A stretch of DNA of 64,000 nt from Qipengyuania mesophila (GCF_019711655.1 NZ_JAIGNU010000001.1:682001-746000), one strand, 5' to 3'; shown: positions 1 through 10,601, counted from the first letter of the stretch. Notes: generated by a model not told the origin, from the sequence alone. Made by a program: numbers and translations.

Positions 1-1679
1 GCGAGCACCGCTTCCGCCTGACCAACCTCTTCATCCGCGACTCGCTCAAGCGTTCATCGCTCGCCCAGATCGACGACCTCACCGACGACGACGACGATCT
101 GTTCCAGAATACCGGCTGGTACGAACGCCAGCTCATCGACTCGCAGTTCGTCGGCGAACTCGAATTCGGCGACCTCTCGATCGACATGCGCGCCGGCTAC
201 GCCCAGACGCAGCGTGAAGCGCCGAACGAGTGGGAATTCGTCTACTCGCGCGACATCAATCCGTCGGGCGGCCTCGACGGTGTCTATCTGAACCTCCAGA
301 ACGGCGGACAGCGCGGTCGGACGACGGTTGCCTTCTCCGACCTCACCGAGGATCTCTATTACGGCGGCCTCGACGTCAGCTATCAGCTGGCCAACTGGCT
401 CGGCGTGACCGTGGGAGGTGCCTATACGGACACCAGCCGCCTGTCGCGTCGTCGTGAATTCGACATCCGCACGACCGGTTCCTATCCGCTCGTGTTCGGT
501 GCATTCCGCCCCGACAATCTGCTCGGCGATGCGCTGATCGCGCTCGGCTACGATAGCGCCGCACAGGCGGCGGCCGGGATCGGCCCGTTCTCTTACACGA
601 TCATCGAAACGACTGCTGCCGACCCGGCCTTCTCGGCCGGTCTCGAGATCAAGGCCGGCTACGCCCAGGCCCGGATCGAACCGGTCACCGATATCTCGCT
701 CGATCTCGGCGTGCGTTATGAGGATGCCCAACAGGAAGTCGTGCCCCTGGGGCTCGACGGACTGCCCAGCGGTTCGGCCAATGCGACGCTGCTGAACAAC
801 GACTACTGGTTGCCGGCAGCGACGATGACGATCCAGATATCGGACAGCCTCCAGGCCCGCCTGAACGCGTCGAAGACCATCGCTCGGCCGCAGTTCCGCG
901 AACTGATCCTGCAGACCTACTACGATCCCGAAACCAACCGCCAGTTTACCGGCAACCCGGGCCTCGTCGACAGCGAACTGACCAATTACGAAGCCCGCTT
1001 CGAATATTACTGGGGTTCGGGCAGCAAGCTGAGCGCCGCCGGCTTCTTCAAGGACATCAAGAACCCGATCGAGGTCTTCTCGAGCTTCAACGACAACTCG
1101 GTGATCAGCCGGTTCGCCAATGCGCCGTCGGCCATGCTCTACGGGGCCGAGGTCGAGGTGCAGTGGAACAAGGACCTCTACGATCTCGGCGAATGGTGGG
1201 ACAGCAAGCGCTTCGTGGCGATTGCCAACTACACCTACACCCAGTCGGACATCAGCGTGCAGTCGGGCGACCTGGTCAATGTCCCCGAACTGGGCGGCCT
1301 GCAGGCGGCGACCAACTTCTTCGCCGACGGCACTTCGCTGACCGGCCAGTCGGATCACATCGCCAACGTGCAGCTGGGCCTGGAAGACCTCGACCGGGTC
1401 AGCCAGTTCACCTTCCTGTTCAACTACGGCAGCAAGCGGGTGATCAGCCGCAGCACGCTGTCGCGTCCCGACATCCTCGAGAACCCCGGCCTGACGATCG
1501 ACTTCGTCGCGCGGCAGGGCTTCACGCTGGCCGGGGCCGATCTCGAAGTGAAGTTCGAGGCGCGCAACCTGACCGGACGCGACCACTTCGAATACCAGAC
1601 GACCGGCACGACCCGGATCGAGAACAACAGCTACGACGTGGGCCGCAGCTTCAGCCTGTCGGTCTCGGCCGAGTTCTGA
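1..1679 (+). CDS. TonB-dependent receptor, C-terminal part (5' end outside window)
   Basis: This is the last roughly 558 residues of an outer-membrane TonB-dependent receptor; the reading frame is open from base 3 and the plug domain lies upstream of the window. The visible part is beta-barrel-like, with alternating aromatic and polar strands, the segment NASKTIARPQFREL typical of sphingomonad/Caulobacter receptors (positions about 865-905), and a C-terminal strand ending in SLSVSAEF with the terminal Phe needed for BAM-dependent insertion. Such receptors import siderophores, oligosaccharides or other large nutrients using TonB energy. The ligand cannot be told from the barrel. A strong hairpin terminator follows. 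Confidence 0.9.
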   Translation, partial: EHRFRLTNLFIRDSLKRSSLAQIDDLTDDDDDLFQNTGWYERQLIDSQFVGELEFGDLSIDMRAGYAQTQREAPNEWEFVYSRDINPSGGLDGVYLNLQNGGQRGRTTVAFSDLTEDLYYGGLDVSYQLANWLGVTVGGAYTDTSRLSRRREFDIRTTGSYPLVFGAFRPDNLLGDALIALGYDSAAQAAAGIGPFSYTIIETTAADPAFSAGLEIKAGYAQARIEPVTDISLDLGVRYEDAQQEVVPLGLDGLPSGSANATLLNNDYWLPAATMTIQISDSLQARLNASKTIARPQFRELILQTYYDPETNRQFTGNPGLVDSELTNYEARFEYYWGSGSKLSAAGFFKDIKNPIEVFSSFNDNSVISRFANAPSAMLYGAEVEVQWNKDLYDLGEWWDSKRFVAIANYTYTQSDISVQSGDLVNVPELGGLQAATNFFADGTSLTGQSDHIANVQLGLEDLDRVSQFTFLFNYGSKRVISRSTLSRPDILENPGLTIDFVARQGFTLAGADLEVKFEARNLTGRDHFEYQTTGTTRIENNSYDVGRSFSLSVSAEF

Positions 1680-1703
1680 GACGTCTCAGCCCCACCATCC
1701 TAA

Positions 1704-1729
1704 GGGCCGCCTCCGGGCGGCCCTCTTTT
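1704..1729 (+). terminator. Rho-independent terminator, probably bidirectional
   Basis: Stem GGGCCGCC / GGCGGCCC (1704-1711 and 1716-1723) with a TCCG loop, followed by a T tract at 1726-1729. It ends the TonB receptor. The convergent regulator gene on the minus strand stops at 1746, so the same hairpin can serve it too, although that side has fewer U residues. Confidence 0.8.
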
Positions 1730-1745
1730 GTCTGGCCGGCAATGC

Positions 1746-2468
1746 TCAGTCGTAGCTGTCGTAGACATACCCCAGCGAGCGGACGGTGCGGACGCGTTCG
1801 CCCGCCCCCACCATGCGCAGCGCGCGGCGGAGGCGTCCGATCCAGACGTCGACCGTGCGTTCGTCGATCGGCGGTTCCTGCTTGCCCAGCGCCGCGATCA
1901 GATCGCCGCGCGAAAGCACGCGGTCTGGGTTCTGCGCGAGGAAATGGAGCAGGCGAAACTCGTTCGGCCTGAGGTCGAGCGCCCTGCCGCCCCAGCGCGC
2001 CTGCAGGGCGGCGAGATCGACCAGCAGGTTGCCGAGTTCGAGCCGCTCGTTGATGCGCGCCTGCCCGGCCTCGGCCTGGAGCGCCATGACCCGGTCGAGG
2101 ATCGCATTGCGGTCGAGCGGGCCGATGACGTAGTCGTCGGCCCCGGCGCGCAGGACCCTGCGCTTGTCCTCGGCATCGTCTTCCTCGAGCACGATCGCGA
2201 TATGCGCCTCGACCATGCGCGGATCGGACCGCAGGCGGCGGCACATCTCCAGCCCCGAAAGATCGTTCATGACCCAGTCGATGAAGGCATAGACCGGGCC
2301 TTCAACCAGCCGCCGCGGGCCATCGGGATAGAGGCGGGCGAAGGCATAGCGCAGATCGCCATTGTCGAAATCGGCGAGCTCGCCGGCAATCGGGTCCGTC
2401 AGAAAAATGTTGATCGTACGCACGCGGCTGTCACCCCACCCTGTCGGGGGAAGCGTTGCCGCAGCCAT
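1746..2468 (-). CDS. OmpR/PhoB-type winged-helix response regulator with divergent receiver domain
   Basis: A 240-residue transcriptional regulator. The C-terminal ~100 residues form a Trans_reg_C winged helix (LRPNEFRLLHFLAQNPDRVL, then ERTVDVWIGRLRRAL and VRTVRSLGYVY). The N-terminal part resembles a receiver: AFIDWVMNDLSGLEMCRRLR contains the possible phospho-acceptor Asp. However, the first strand reads INIFLTDP and lacks the usual acidic pair, so phosphorylation may be weak or absent. No histidine kinase is adjacent. The start is uncertain: ATG at 2468 gives 15 extra residues, while a GTG at 2423 (VRTINIFL) has a better-placed GGTGGGG upstream. Confidence 0.8.
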   Translation of the reverse strand: MAAATLPPTGWGDSRVRTINIFLTDPIAGELADFDNGDLRYAFARLYPDGPRRLVEGPVYAFIDWVMNDLSGLEMCRRLRSDPRMVEAHIAIVLEEDDAEDKRRVLRAGADDYVIGPLDRNAILDRVMALQAEAGQARINERLELGNLLVDLAALQARWGGRALDLRPNEFRLLHFLAQNPDRVLSRGDLIAALGKQEPPIDERTVDVWIGRLRRALRMVGAGERVRTVRSLGYVYDSYD

Positions 2469-2529
2469 GTGACTTGTTTGTGACCCGTTCTCCGCGTTTG
2501 TAACACTTCGCGCCGAAAGGCGAATTTTC

Positions 2530-3552
<1,023 letters not shown>

Positions 3553-3604
3553 GGCTAGGTCCTTCCTGTGCGACGGCCCGATTTCATTCCCGGTCCGGGT
3601 GACA

Positions 3605-3625
3605 AAGGTGACAGCGCGTCACCTT
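3605..3625. promoter_or_regulatory. Palindrome upstream of the aldo/keto reductase, possible operator
   Basis: AAGGTGAC - AGCGC - GTCACCTT is a perfect 8-bp inverted repeat with a 5-bp spacer, about 55 bases upstream of the reductase start codon. A further GGTGAC lies directly before it. The geometry suits a dimeric repressor. No regulator gene is adjacent, so the binding protein is unknown. Confidence 0.45.
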
Positions 3626-3765
3626 CAAATCGTCGCCAACTTACTGTTTACATTACCATTCCGAAAAAGTGACACGAGGTGTGCGCGGCAAAATCCCTGA
3701 GTCCCCCCGATCCATGTGCTCCTCATCGCAGACGCCTGTGGAGTAGGAAAGTTCGGCACCTGCGC

Positions 3766-4503
3766 TCACGAGAGCGTCATGCCGCCATCGACGCGGATGG
3801 TCTGGCCGACGACGTAATCGGCGAGCGGCGAGGCGAGGAACAGCGCCGCGCCGGCCATGTCCTGCGGCGTGCCCATGCGGCCTGCCGGGATCCGCGCCAC
3901 CGCCCCGGCGGCGCGCTGTTCGTTTTCGGTCGTCACCCTGGTGAGCTTGGTCGGGACCAGTCCCGGGGCAATGCCATTGACCCGGATACCCTCGCCCGCC
4001 CAGGCCTGCGCGAGCGATCCGACGAGGCTGACTGCGCCCGCCTTGCTGGCAGCATAGGCCGGATTGCCGATCATCGCGTGATAGGCGCCGACCGAGCTGA
4101 CGACGATCAGCGAACCGCCTTGCTCCGCCAGTTTCGGCCGCACCGCGCGGGCGCAATCCATCAGCGAGTTGAGGTTGACCTCCATGACGGCGTCCCAGCC
4201 CTCGCGGTCGAATTCCTCACGTCGATAGCGCACCGTGCCCTGGCAGAGGACCACCACGTCGAGCCTGTCGGGCAGCACAATAGATTCAATCGCGCCCGCC
4301 CGCGCCACATCGAGCGTATGGAAGTGCAATCCGGCAAGATCGCTGCCTTCTTCCAGGGTGTAATCGTCCGCCGACCCGCGTGTCCCCGTCACATGGACGA
4401 ATGCCCCATGCTCGCGGAAGCCGTGCGCGATGCCATTGCCGATACCGCTCGTGCCACCGACGACGAGGACGGTCTGGCCGGAAAAGTCGAGCGGATCGGT
4501 CAT
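3766..4503 (-). CDS. Short-chain dehydrogenase/reductase
   Basis: A 245-residue classical SDR. The Rossmann motif GGTSGIG is at residues 16-22, and the catalytic residues are Ser137, Tyr150 and Lys154 (PAYAASKAG), with Asn110 in EVNLNS. The C-terminal VVGQTIRVDGGMTLS is the usual SDR end. It would oxidise or reduce a hydroxyl/keto group with NAD(P). It is the last gene of a minus-strand run with the acyl-CoA dehydrogenase (13-base gap), nitronate monooxygenase and flavin reductase, so it probably handles a hydroxyacyl or keto intermediate of the same catabolic route. Confidence 0.9.
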   Translation of the reverse strand: MTDPLDFSGQTVLVVGGTSGIGNGIAHGFREHGAFVHVTGTRGSADDYTLEEGSDLAGLHFHTLDVARAGAIESIVLPDRLDVVVLCQGTVRYRREEFDREGWDAVMEVNLNSLMDCARAVRPKLAEQGGSLIVVSSVGAYHAMIGNPAYAASKAGAVSLVGSLAQAWAGEGIRVNGIAPGLVPTKLTRVTTENEQRAAGAVARIPAGRMGTPQDMAGAALFLASPLADYVVGQTIRVDGGMTLS

Positions 4504-4516
4504 CGCTGCGGCCTCC

Positions 4517-5659
4517 TCAGATCGAACGCGAAATCACTTCCTTCATGATCTCGTTGGTGCCGCCGAAGATGCGGGTGACGCGCGCGTCGCGCCACAGGCG
4601 GGCGATGGCGTATTCGTTCATGTAGCCCGCGCCGCCATGCAGCTGCAGCGCCTTGTCGCAGGCTTCCCACTGGAGGTCGGTGTGCCACAGCTTGGCGGCG
4701 CTGGCCTCGTCGGTGGTGAGCTCGCCGGCGAGATGCTTCTTGATCGCCCAGTCGAGATGCGCCCAGCCGACCTGGAGCTTGGCCTTGAGGTCGGCGAGGA
4801 CGAATTTGGTGTTCTGGAATTCGAACACCGTCTTGCCGAAGGCCTTGCGGTCCTTGGTGAACTTGACCGCCTCGTCGAAGGCGCGCTGCGCCGCCGCCTG
4901 CGCGCCCACGGCGATGCCGAGCCGTTCCTGCGGCAGCTCTTCCATCAGATGGATGAAGCCGCGCCCCTCGCCGCCGAGGATATTGGTCATCGGCACGCGG
5001 CAATCGTTGAAGAACAGTTCGGAGGTATCGGCCGAGTGCTGCCCGATCTTGTCGAGATTGCGCCCGCGCTCGAAGCCTTCGGTGTCGGCATCGACCAGCA
5101 CCAGCGTGGTGCCCTTTGCGCCCTGCGAGGGATCGGTCTTGGCGACGACGATGATGACGTCGGCGTTCTGGCCGTTGGTGATGTAGGTCTTCGACCCGTT
5201 CACCACGAGATGGTTGCCGTCCTTGATCGCGGTGGTGCGGATGCCCTGCAGGTCGCTGCCCGCGCCGGGCTCGGTCATGGCGATGGCCGAGATGACGTCG
5301 CCCGAGACCATGCCTGGGAGGTATTTCTGCCGCTGTTCCTCGGTCCCGAGCCGCTCGATATAATTGGCGGTGATGTCGTTCTGCAGCGTGAAGCCGGCCG
5401 AGCTGCCGAGATAGGACAGCTCTTCGCACAGCACGCAGTTGAAGCCGAAATCGAGGCCGAGGCCGCCGTTCTCTTCCTTGACCGTCGGGCACAGCATGCC
5501 CGCCTCGCCCAGCGCCTTCCATGCGCTGCGCGGGACGATGCCCTCCTCCTCGTGCTGGTCGAGATAGGGGGTCATGTGCTCGGCGAAGACCTTGCGCACC
5601 GTGTCGCGGAAGGCCTCGTGGTCCTCGTTATAGGCGAAGCGCTGGCTGGTATCGAGCAT
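4517..5659 (-). CDS. Acyl-CoA dehydrogenase
   Basis: A 380-residue FAD-dependent acyl-CoA dehydrogenase that introduces a 2,3 double bond into an acyl-CoA. The N-terminal helical domain, a central beta domain (SAIAMTEPGAGSDLQGI and ITNGQ), and a C-terminal helical domain (LHGGAGYMNEYAIARLWRDA) are all present. The end reads IFGGTNEI, with Gly where MCAD-type enzymes carry their catalytic Glu. The base is therefore probably the Glu of PQERLG, as in isovaleryl/long-chain types. The frame is open further upstream, but ATG at 5659 (MLDTSQRF) begins the conserved protein. Only 11 bases separate it from the nitronate monooxygenase gene. Confidence 0.93.
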   Translation of the reverse strand: MLDTSQRFAYNEDHEAFRDTVRKVFAEHMTPYLDQHEEEGIVPRSAWKALGEAGMLCPTVKEENGGLGLDFGFNCVLCEELSYLGSSAGFTLQNDITANYIERLGTEEQRQKYLPGMVSGDVISAIAMTEPGAGSDLQGIRTTAIKDGNHLVVNGSKTYITNGQNADVIIVVAKTDPSQGAKGTTLVLVDADTEGFERGRNLDKIGQHSADTSELFFNDCRVPMTNILGGEGRGFIHLMEELPQERLGIAVGAQAAAQRAFDEAVKFTKDRKAFGKTVFEFQNTKFVLADLKAKLQVGWAHLDWAIKKHLAGELTTDEASAAKLWHTDLQWEACDKALQLHGGAGYMNEYAIARLWRDARVTRIFGGTNEIMKEVISRSI

Positions 5660-5670
5660 GGTCGCGTCCT

Positions 5671-6645
5671 TCAGTTCAGGAAGCCGGTCAGGCGGCCGCG
5701 GATTATTTCCTCCGCCTCGCTCATGATCCGGTCGATCAGTTCCTTGCAGGTCGGAATGTCGTTGATGAGCCCCGCGACCATGCCGCAGGACCAGGCGCCC
5801 GCATCCATCTCGCCCTCGGTCATGATCCGCGGGTAGACGCCCGCGACTTCCTCGATGATGTCCTCGAACTTGAGGTCGGGGCCGAGCTTTCGCTCCTTTT
5901 CGAGCAGGCGTTCGACCGCGTCGTTGGTCATGACGCGCTCGGTGTTGCGCAGTGGGCGCATGACGAGGCGGGTATCGAGTTCGCTTGCCGCGACGATCGC
6001 CTTCTTCACGTTCTCGTGCACCGGCGCTTCCTTGGTGGCGATGAAGCGCGTGCCCATGTTCATGCCGTCGGCGCCCATCGCGAGGCTGGCGACGAGGCTG
6101 CGGGCGTCGGCCTGACCGCCGCTGGCGACGAATGGGATCTCGAGCTCGTCCGCCGCGCGCGGCAGCAGGATCATGTTGGGGACATCGTCCTCGCCCGGAT
6201 GGCCGCCGCATTCGAAGCCGTCGACGCTGACCGCGTCGCAGCCGATCGACTGCGCCTTGAGGCTGTGGCGCACGCTGGTGCATTTGTGGATCACCTTGAT
6301 CCCGGCATCCTTGAGATAGGGCAGCACGGCCTGCGGGTTGTTGCCCGCGGTCTCCACCGCCTTGACGCCGCCTTCGATGATCACGCGCACCAACCCCGGA
6401 TAATCGGGCGCGTTGACGCTGGGCAGGAAGGTCAGGTTCACGCCGAAGGGCTTGTCGGTCATGTCCTTGCACCTGGCGATCTCGTCGGCGAGCTTTTCGG
6501 GCGTGCCGAGGGTGAGGCCGGTGATGATGCCGAGGCCGCCGGCATTGGAGACCGCCGCCGCCATTTCCGCGAAGCCGACATAATGCATGCCGCCCTGGAT
6601 GATCGGATGCTCGATACCGAACATTTCGGTGATACGGGTCTTCAT
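5671..6645 (-). CDS. Nitronate monooxygenase / 2-nitropropane dioxygenase family flavoprotein
   Basis: A 324-residue FMN-dependent TIM-barrel protein. It starts MKTRITEMFGIEHPIIQGGM, the family N-terminus, and contains GFECGGHPGED and FVASGGQADARSL (phosphate-binding region), followed by GADGMNMGTRFI. The family oxidises nitronates, but many members found near acyl-CoA genes are reductases of unknown substrate (FabK-like fold). ATG at 6645 is preceded by a purine-rich AGGGAGAGG. It is second in the flavin reductase - NMO - acyl-CoA dehydrogenase - SDR run. Confidence 0.88.
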   Translation of the reverse strand: MKTRITEMFGIEHPIIQGGMHYVGFAEMAAAVSNAGGLGIITGLTLGTPEKLADEIARCKDMTDKPFGVNLTFLPSVNAPDYPGLVRVIIEGGVKAVETAGNNPQAVLPYLKDAGIKVIHKCTSVRHSLKAQSIGCDAVSVDGFECGGHPGEDDVPNMILLPRAADELEIPFVASGGQADARSLVASLAMGADGMNMGTRFIATKEAPVHENVKKAIVAASELDTRLVMRPLRNTERVMTNDAVERLLEKERKLGPDLKFEDIIEEVAGVYPRIMTEGEMDAGAWSCGMVAGLINDIPTCKELIDRIMSEAEEIIRGRLTGFLN

Positions 6646-6701
6646 GCCTGGCCTCTCCCTAGTTGCTTTTCGCAACGGGTATCGGCCCGTGGGCGCCGAG
6701 T

Positions 6702-7292
6702 CTAGCGCTTCGCCACGCTCTCGAGCGCGGCGAGCAGTTCGGCCCCGCTCGCCGTAAGGGAAAGCGCCGAACCGGTGCGTTCTGCCAGTCCTTCGCGCTC
6801 CAGGTCCTCGCCCGTCGGGCTGCGCATGATCCTGCCGTAGCGGCCGCCGTGGTAGATCAGCGGTTCGACCTCGCGGCGGTCGAAATCGGTGACCTCGCCG
6901 AGGAAAATGGCATGGTCCCCGCCCTCGTATTCGAAGCGCGCGGTGCAGCCGAAGCGCGCGGCATAGCCGGGAATCAGCGGTGCACCCTCGGGCCCGTCGA
7001 CGTCGTCGAGTTCGGCGAACTTGTCCGCCCCGGCGCGCGCGAAGCGATCCGACATCGATTGCTGGTTCGCCGCCAGGACATGCACCGCCCAGGCCTCTGC
7101 ATCGCGGAACACCGGCAGCGAGCCCGACTGCAGCGAGAGGCTCCACAGCACCATCGGCGGGTCGAGGCTGACCGAGTTGAAGCTGTTCGCGGTCAGTCCG
7201 AAGGGGCGCCCCGCCGCGTCGCGCGCGGTCACGATGGTGACGCCGGTGACAAAGCTGCCGAGCGCGTCGCGAAAAGCATGGGGGTCGAACAT
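6702..7292 (-). CDS. Flavin reductase domain protein
   Basis: A 196-residue NAD(P)H:flavin oxidoreductase of the HpaC/FMN-binding split-barrel type. The N-terminus FVTGVTIVTARDAAGRPFGL and TANSFNSVSLDPPMVLWSL are the family FMN-binding motifs. The C-terminal extra ~40 residues look like a small helical add-on (TASGAELLAALESVAKR) that may derive from a MarR-like end. It could supply reduced flavin to a partner oxygenase. It heads the minus-strand catabolic operon and is divergent from the TonB receptor of the halogenase locus, 231 bases away, so either the operon partners or the halogenases could be its clients. Which is true cannot be told from sequence. Confidence 0.85.
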   Translation of the reverse strand: MFDPHAFRDALGSFVTGVTIVTARDAAGRPFGLTANSFNSVSLDPPMVLWSLSLQSGSLPVFRDAEAWAVHVLAANQQSMSDRFARAGADKFAELDDVDGPEGAPLIPGYAARFGCTARFEYEGGDHAIFLGEVTDFDRREVEPLIYHGGRYGRIMRSPTGEDLEREGLAERTGSALSLTASGAELLAALESVAKR

Positions 7293-7443
7293 CGTCGCTC
7301 CAGCTAGTCATGCGCCGCCGTTTGGGCAACCGTGCCGGTTTGCCCGCGCGTTCGCCAGCCATCGCCTTGACGCAAAAATCGCAACATTCTTGCCACACAC
7401 GTGCATTTTTGTGACGAATCCTGCGCTCGCTCGATTGACCAAG

Positions 7444-7472
7444 TGAACGTTATCAAATAGGTGAACGTTCAC
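7444..7472. promoter_or_regulatory. Two AACGTT-centred operator-like sites before the TonB receptor
   Basis: Site 1 is TGAACGTTATCA (7444-7455) and site 2 is the perfect palindrome GTGAACGTTCAC (7461-7472), spaced about 17 bases centre to centre. Both match the CG-centred operators used by LacI-family regulators, and site 1 read on the other strand shares TGATAACGTTC with the site before the GH3 gene at 16733. The LacI gene at 15538 is the obvious candidate binder. The sites lie 52-80 bases upstream of the receptor start, in the divergent region shared with the flavin reductase. Confidence 0.65.
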
Positions 7473-7523
7473 ATTTGGATTGTCATGCGCACTAAGTGCA
7501 TGTCTCTGGGAGGAGAATCACCA

Positions 7524-10500
7524 ATGAAGTGGAAGAGCAAGCCTTCGCTCATCAAATTCATGGCGGGCGCGTCGGTCGTTGCCATGGGCGCAACGGCCAC
7601 GGCCGCGATGGCGCAGGACGCGACGGCGAACGAGGAAGCAGCCGAAGAGGTCCTCCAGGACGACGGCAATGTGATCGTCGTTTCGGGTATCCGCGCCAGT
7701 CTGCGTGAATCGATGAACATCAAGCGCGAAGGCCAGGGTGTCGTCGATGCGATCTCGTCCGAAGACATCGGCAAGTTCCCCGACACCAACCTTGCGGAAT
7801 CGCTCCAGCGCATCACCGGCGTCTCGATCGAGCGCACCAACGGCGAAGGCACCAATGTGACCGTTCGCGGTTTCGGCGCCGACTACAACCTCGTCACGCT
7901 CAATGGCCGCCAGATGCCGACCTCGACGCTCGGCGACGGCGCCAGCGCGCCCTCCTCGCGCTCGTTCGACTTCGGCAATCTCGCTTCGGAAGCGGTCGCA
8001 GCGGTCGAGGTCTACAAGACCGGCCGCGCCACGATCCCCTCGGGCGGGATCGGTTCGACCATCAACATCCGCACGCCGCGCCCGCTCGACGATCCGGGCT
8101 TCAAGGGCAGCATCGGCATCAAGGGCGTCTATGACGATTCGCAGAACGGCGATGTCGACATCACACCCGAAGTCTCGGGCATCCTTTCGTCCACCTTCAT
8201 GGACGACCGCATCGGCATCGCGCTGACCGGCAGCTACCAGAAGCGCAATTCCAGCTTCAACCAGTTCTTCAGCGAGTTCCGCGACGGCTACCTCGGCTGC
8301 GGTTCGGGCTTCGAGAACGAATGGGGCGCGATCCCCTGCGATCCGAACAACGACTGGCGCGGCAACTACAACCTCCAGGAAAACCGCCCGGGCGCCGATG
8401 ACGTCTACGCCGTTCCGCAGAACGGTTCGTACAACATCACCGACGTCTCGCGCGAGCGCATCAACGGCCAGGCCGTGCTCCAGTACGAAGTCGTCGACGG
8501 CCTGACCGCGACGGTGGACTACACCTTCTCGCAGAACACCGTCGAAGCGCGCCAGAGCTCGGTCGGCATCTGGTTCAACCACGTGACCACCGCCAGCTCC
8601 TACACCGACGGTCCGGTCACTTCGCCGAACTTCTATTCGGAAAACTTCGGCGGCGCCCCCTCGGACCTCTCCTACAGCGGCTCGCTGACCGCCAACCGGT
8701 CGATCAACAAGTCGCTCGGCTTCAACCTCGAATGGGAAGCCCCGGGCGACCTGACCTGGGTCTTCGACTACCACAATTCGAGCGCCGAATCGAAGCCGAC
8801 CAACCAGTACGGCTCGAGCATGTCGGTCGGCACTGCGGTCTACGGCCTGCAGGAACAGAAGATCGATTACACGACCTACCTGCCGGTGATTTCTTACGTG
8901 AACGCGCCCGGGTTCGATTCGAACGATCCCGCGCAACGCTTCGCCACCGGCAACTCGTTCCGCAACGCCTACTTCCGCGACGATATCGAGCAGGCGCAAC
9001 TGAGCGGCCACTGGGAGGCCGACCTCGGCTTCCTCGAAAGCCTCGATTTCGGTGTGGCCTATACGGAAAACAAGGTGAAATCGGCCTACGGCTTCATCCA
9101 GAACGATACCTGGGGCGGCGTGGGTACGGCGGCCGACATCCCCGACGACATCTTCTATCCCATCAGCATCACCGAAGCGTTCCGCGGCATGGAAGGCGTG
9201 GATAATCCCGACATCATCCAGAGCTTCTACGGTTTCGACCTCGAGCGGATGGTCACGCTGCTGGAGGACCAGTTCGGTATCTGTTCGAACCCGGCCACGG
9301 GCACCTCGATCTCCGGAACCTGTCTCGCAGTCCAGGACACCGATCGCCGCATCACGGAAAAGACGCTCGCTCCCTATATGGAAGCGACCTTCGGCTTCGA
9401 TCTCGGTGCTGGCGAAGCGAGCCTGATCACGGGCCTTCGCTACGAAACCACCACGGTGGATTCGAGCGCGCTGGTTCCGATCCCGACCGGCACCCAGTGG
9501 GTCGCGGCGAACGAATTCAACCTGACCTATGCGCCGGGTGCCTTCGCTCGCCAGAAGGGAGACTACGACTTCTGGCTGCCGAATATCGACCTCAAGGTCG
9601 AGCCGGTGAACGACGTCATCGTCCGTGCGTCCTACAGCCACACGATCGCGCGCCCGACCTATGCCCAGCTGCAGGGCGGACGCACCTTCGACGCGCTCTT
9701 CCGTGTCGGTGGCGGCACCGCCAACCAGGGTAACCCCGGCCTGCTGCCGTACAAGTCGGAGAACTTCGACGTTTCGGCGGAATGGTACTACGGTCCGGAG
9801 AGCTATCTGTCGGTCGGCTACTTCCGCAAGAACGTGAAGAACTTCATCGGCAGCGTGACGTCCACCGTCGTGGTCGACGGCAACGAGACGCCCTTCACCA
9901 ATCCGCTTTACGATCCGTACAACGGTCCGCGGGCCGATGCGGCACGGGCGGCACTGGGTCAGGATGCCCCGCTCGACGATATCCGGGCGTACATCATCGC
10001 CAACTATCCCGACACGGTGGTCGACCTGGGCAACGGCCAGTTCGGCATTGTCGGCCTGCCCGAGGATGCCCTGGTCCCGTTCCAGCTGACCACGCCGATC
10101 AACAACGACCAGACCGGCACGATCCAGGGCTGGGAGTTCGCTCTCCAGCACAACTTCTGGGATACCGGCTTCGGCGTCATCCTGAACTACACCATCGTCA
10201 ACGGTGACGCGACCTACGACAACACGCTGCCCTATACGGCAACCCAGTTCGCGCTGGTCGGCCTGTCCGACAGCGCCAATGCGGTGCTGTTCTACGACAA
10301 GGGCGGCCTCCAGGCCCGCGCCGCGTGGAACTGGCGTGACGAATACCTCGCAGGTTACGGCAACAACCCGTTCTATCGCGACGAATACTGGCAGATCGAC
10401 GCCAGCATCTCGTACGAGTTCGACATGGGGCTGACCGTCTTCGCCGAGGGCATCAACCTCACCGGCGAGAACCTCAAGGGACATCGCCGCGGAGACAACA

Positions 10501-10562
10501 CGACCTTCTTCTCGTACCGCGGTGCTCCGCGCTACGCGGCGGGCGTTCGCTTCTCCTTCTGA
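7524..10562 (+). CDS. TonB-dependent receptor of the glycan/halogenase locus
   Basis: A 1012-residue outer-membrane receptor. It has a signal peptide (about residues 1-30, ending AAMAQD), a TonB-box-like [15 protein letters not shown], a plug domain containing [20 protein letters not shown] and [18 protein letters not shown], then a long 22-strand-type barrel ending in [10 protein letters not shown]. This FPDxNxAESLQR subfamily is typical of carbohydrate-uptake loci in Caulobacter, Xanthomonas and sphingomonads. ATG at 7524 is chosen over an upstream in-frame start because GGGAGGAGA precedes it by 8 bases and the signal peptide begins there. Operator-like sites upstream and the LacI, GH3 and sugar permease genes downstream point to an oligosaccharide ligand. 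Confidence 0.93.
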   Translation: MKWKSKPSLIKFMAGASVVAMGATATAAMAQDATANEEAAEEVLQDDGNVIVVSGIRASLRESMNIKREGQGVVDAISSEDIGKFPDTNLAESLQRITGVSIERTNGEGTNVTVRGFGADYNLVTLNGRQMPTSTLGDGASAPSSRSFDFGNLASEAVAAVEVYKTGRATIPSGGIGSTINIRTPRPLDDPGFKGSIGIKGVYDDSQNGDVDITPEVSGILSSTFMDDRIGIALTGSYQKRNSSFNQFFSEFRDGYLGCGSGFENEWGAIPCDPNNDWRGNYNLQENRPGADDVYAVPQNGSYNITDVSRERINGQAVLQYEVVDGLTATVDYTFSQNTVEARQSSVGIWFNHVTTASSYTDGPVTSPNFYSENFGGAPSDLSYSGSLTANRSINKSLGFNLEWEAPGDLTWVFDYHNSSAESKPTNQYGSSMSVGTAVYGLQEQKIDYTTYLPVISYVNAPGFDSNDPAQRFATGNSFRNAYFRDDIEQAQLSGHWEADLGFLESLDFGVAYTENKVKSAYGFIQNDTWGGVGTAADIPDDIFYPISITEAFRGMEGVDNPDIIQSFYGFDLERMVTLLEDQFGICSNPATGTSISGTCLAVQDTDRRITEKTLAPYMEATFGFDLGAGEASLITGLRYETTTVDSSALVPIPTGTQWVAANEFNLTYAPGAFARQKGDYDFWLPNIDLKVEPVNDVIVRASYSHTIARPTYAQLQGGRTFDALFRVGGGTANQGNPGLLPYKSENFDVSAEWYYGPESYLSVGYFRKNVKNFIGSVTSTVVVDGNETPFTNPLYDPYNGPRADAARAALGQDAPLDDIRAYIIANYPDTVVDLGNGQFGIVGLPEDALVPFQLTTPINNDQTGTIQGWEFALQHNFWDTGFGVILNYTIVNGDATYDNTLPYTATQFALVGLSDSANAVLFYDKGGLQARAAWNWRDEYLAGYGNNPFYRDEYWQIDASISYEFDMGLTVFAEGINLTGENLKGHRRGDNTTFFSYRGAPRYAAGVRFSF

Positions 10563-10569
10563 CATGGCA

Positions 10570-10589
10570 GGGGCCGCTGCGGCGGCCCC
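10570..10589 (+). terminator. GC hairpin after the TonB receptor
   Basis: GGGGCCGC - TGCG - GCGGCCCC is a perfect 8-bp stem starting 7 bases after the receptor stop. It has no U tract, so it more likely stabilises the mRNA 3' end or acts together with the stronger terminator that follows at 10602. Confidence 0.5.
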
Positions 10590-10601
10590 CGCCACGCGAC
10601 A

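Noticed and set aside
5660..6472. N-terminal extension of the acyl-CoA dehydrogenase frame
   Set aside because: It lies entirely within the nitronate monooxygenase gene in another frame and has low-complexity Arg/Gly sequence; the conserved protein starts at 5659.
6907..6925. TGGCATGGTCCCCGCC as a sigma-54 site
   Set aside because: It is inside the flavin reductase coding region and lacks the TT of the -12 element.
7518..10595. 1025-codon open frame on the minus strand opposite the TonB receptor (similar long antisense frames at 54-1586, 34409-37207 and 37653-40766)
   Set aside because: GC-rich third-position bias leaves antisense frames open. The products are Arg/Val/Asp-rich without domains, whereas the plus-strand receptors have signal peptides and clear family motifs.
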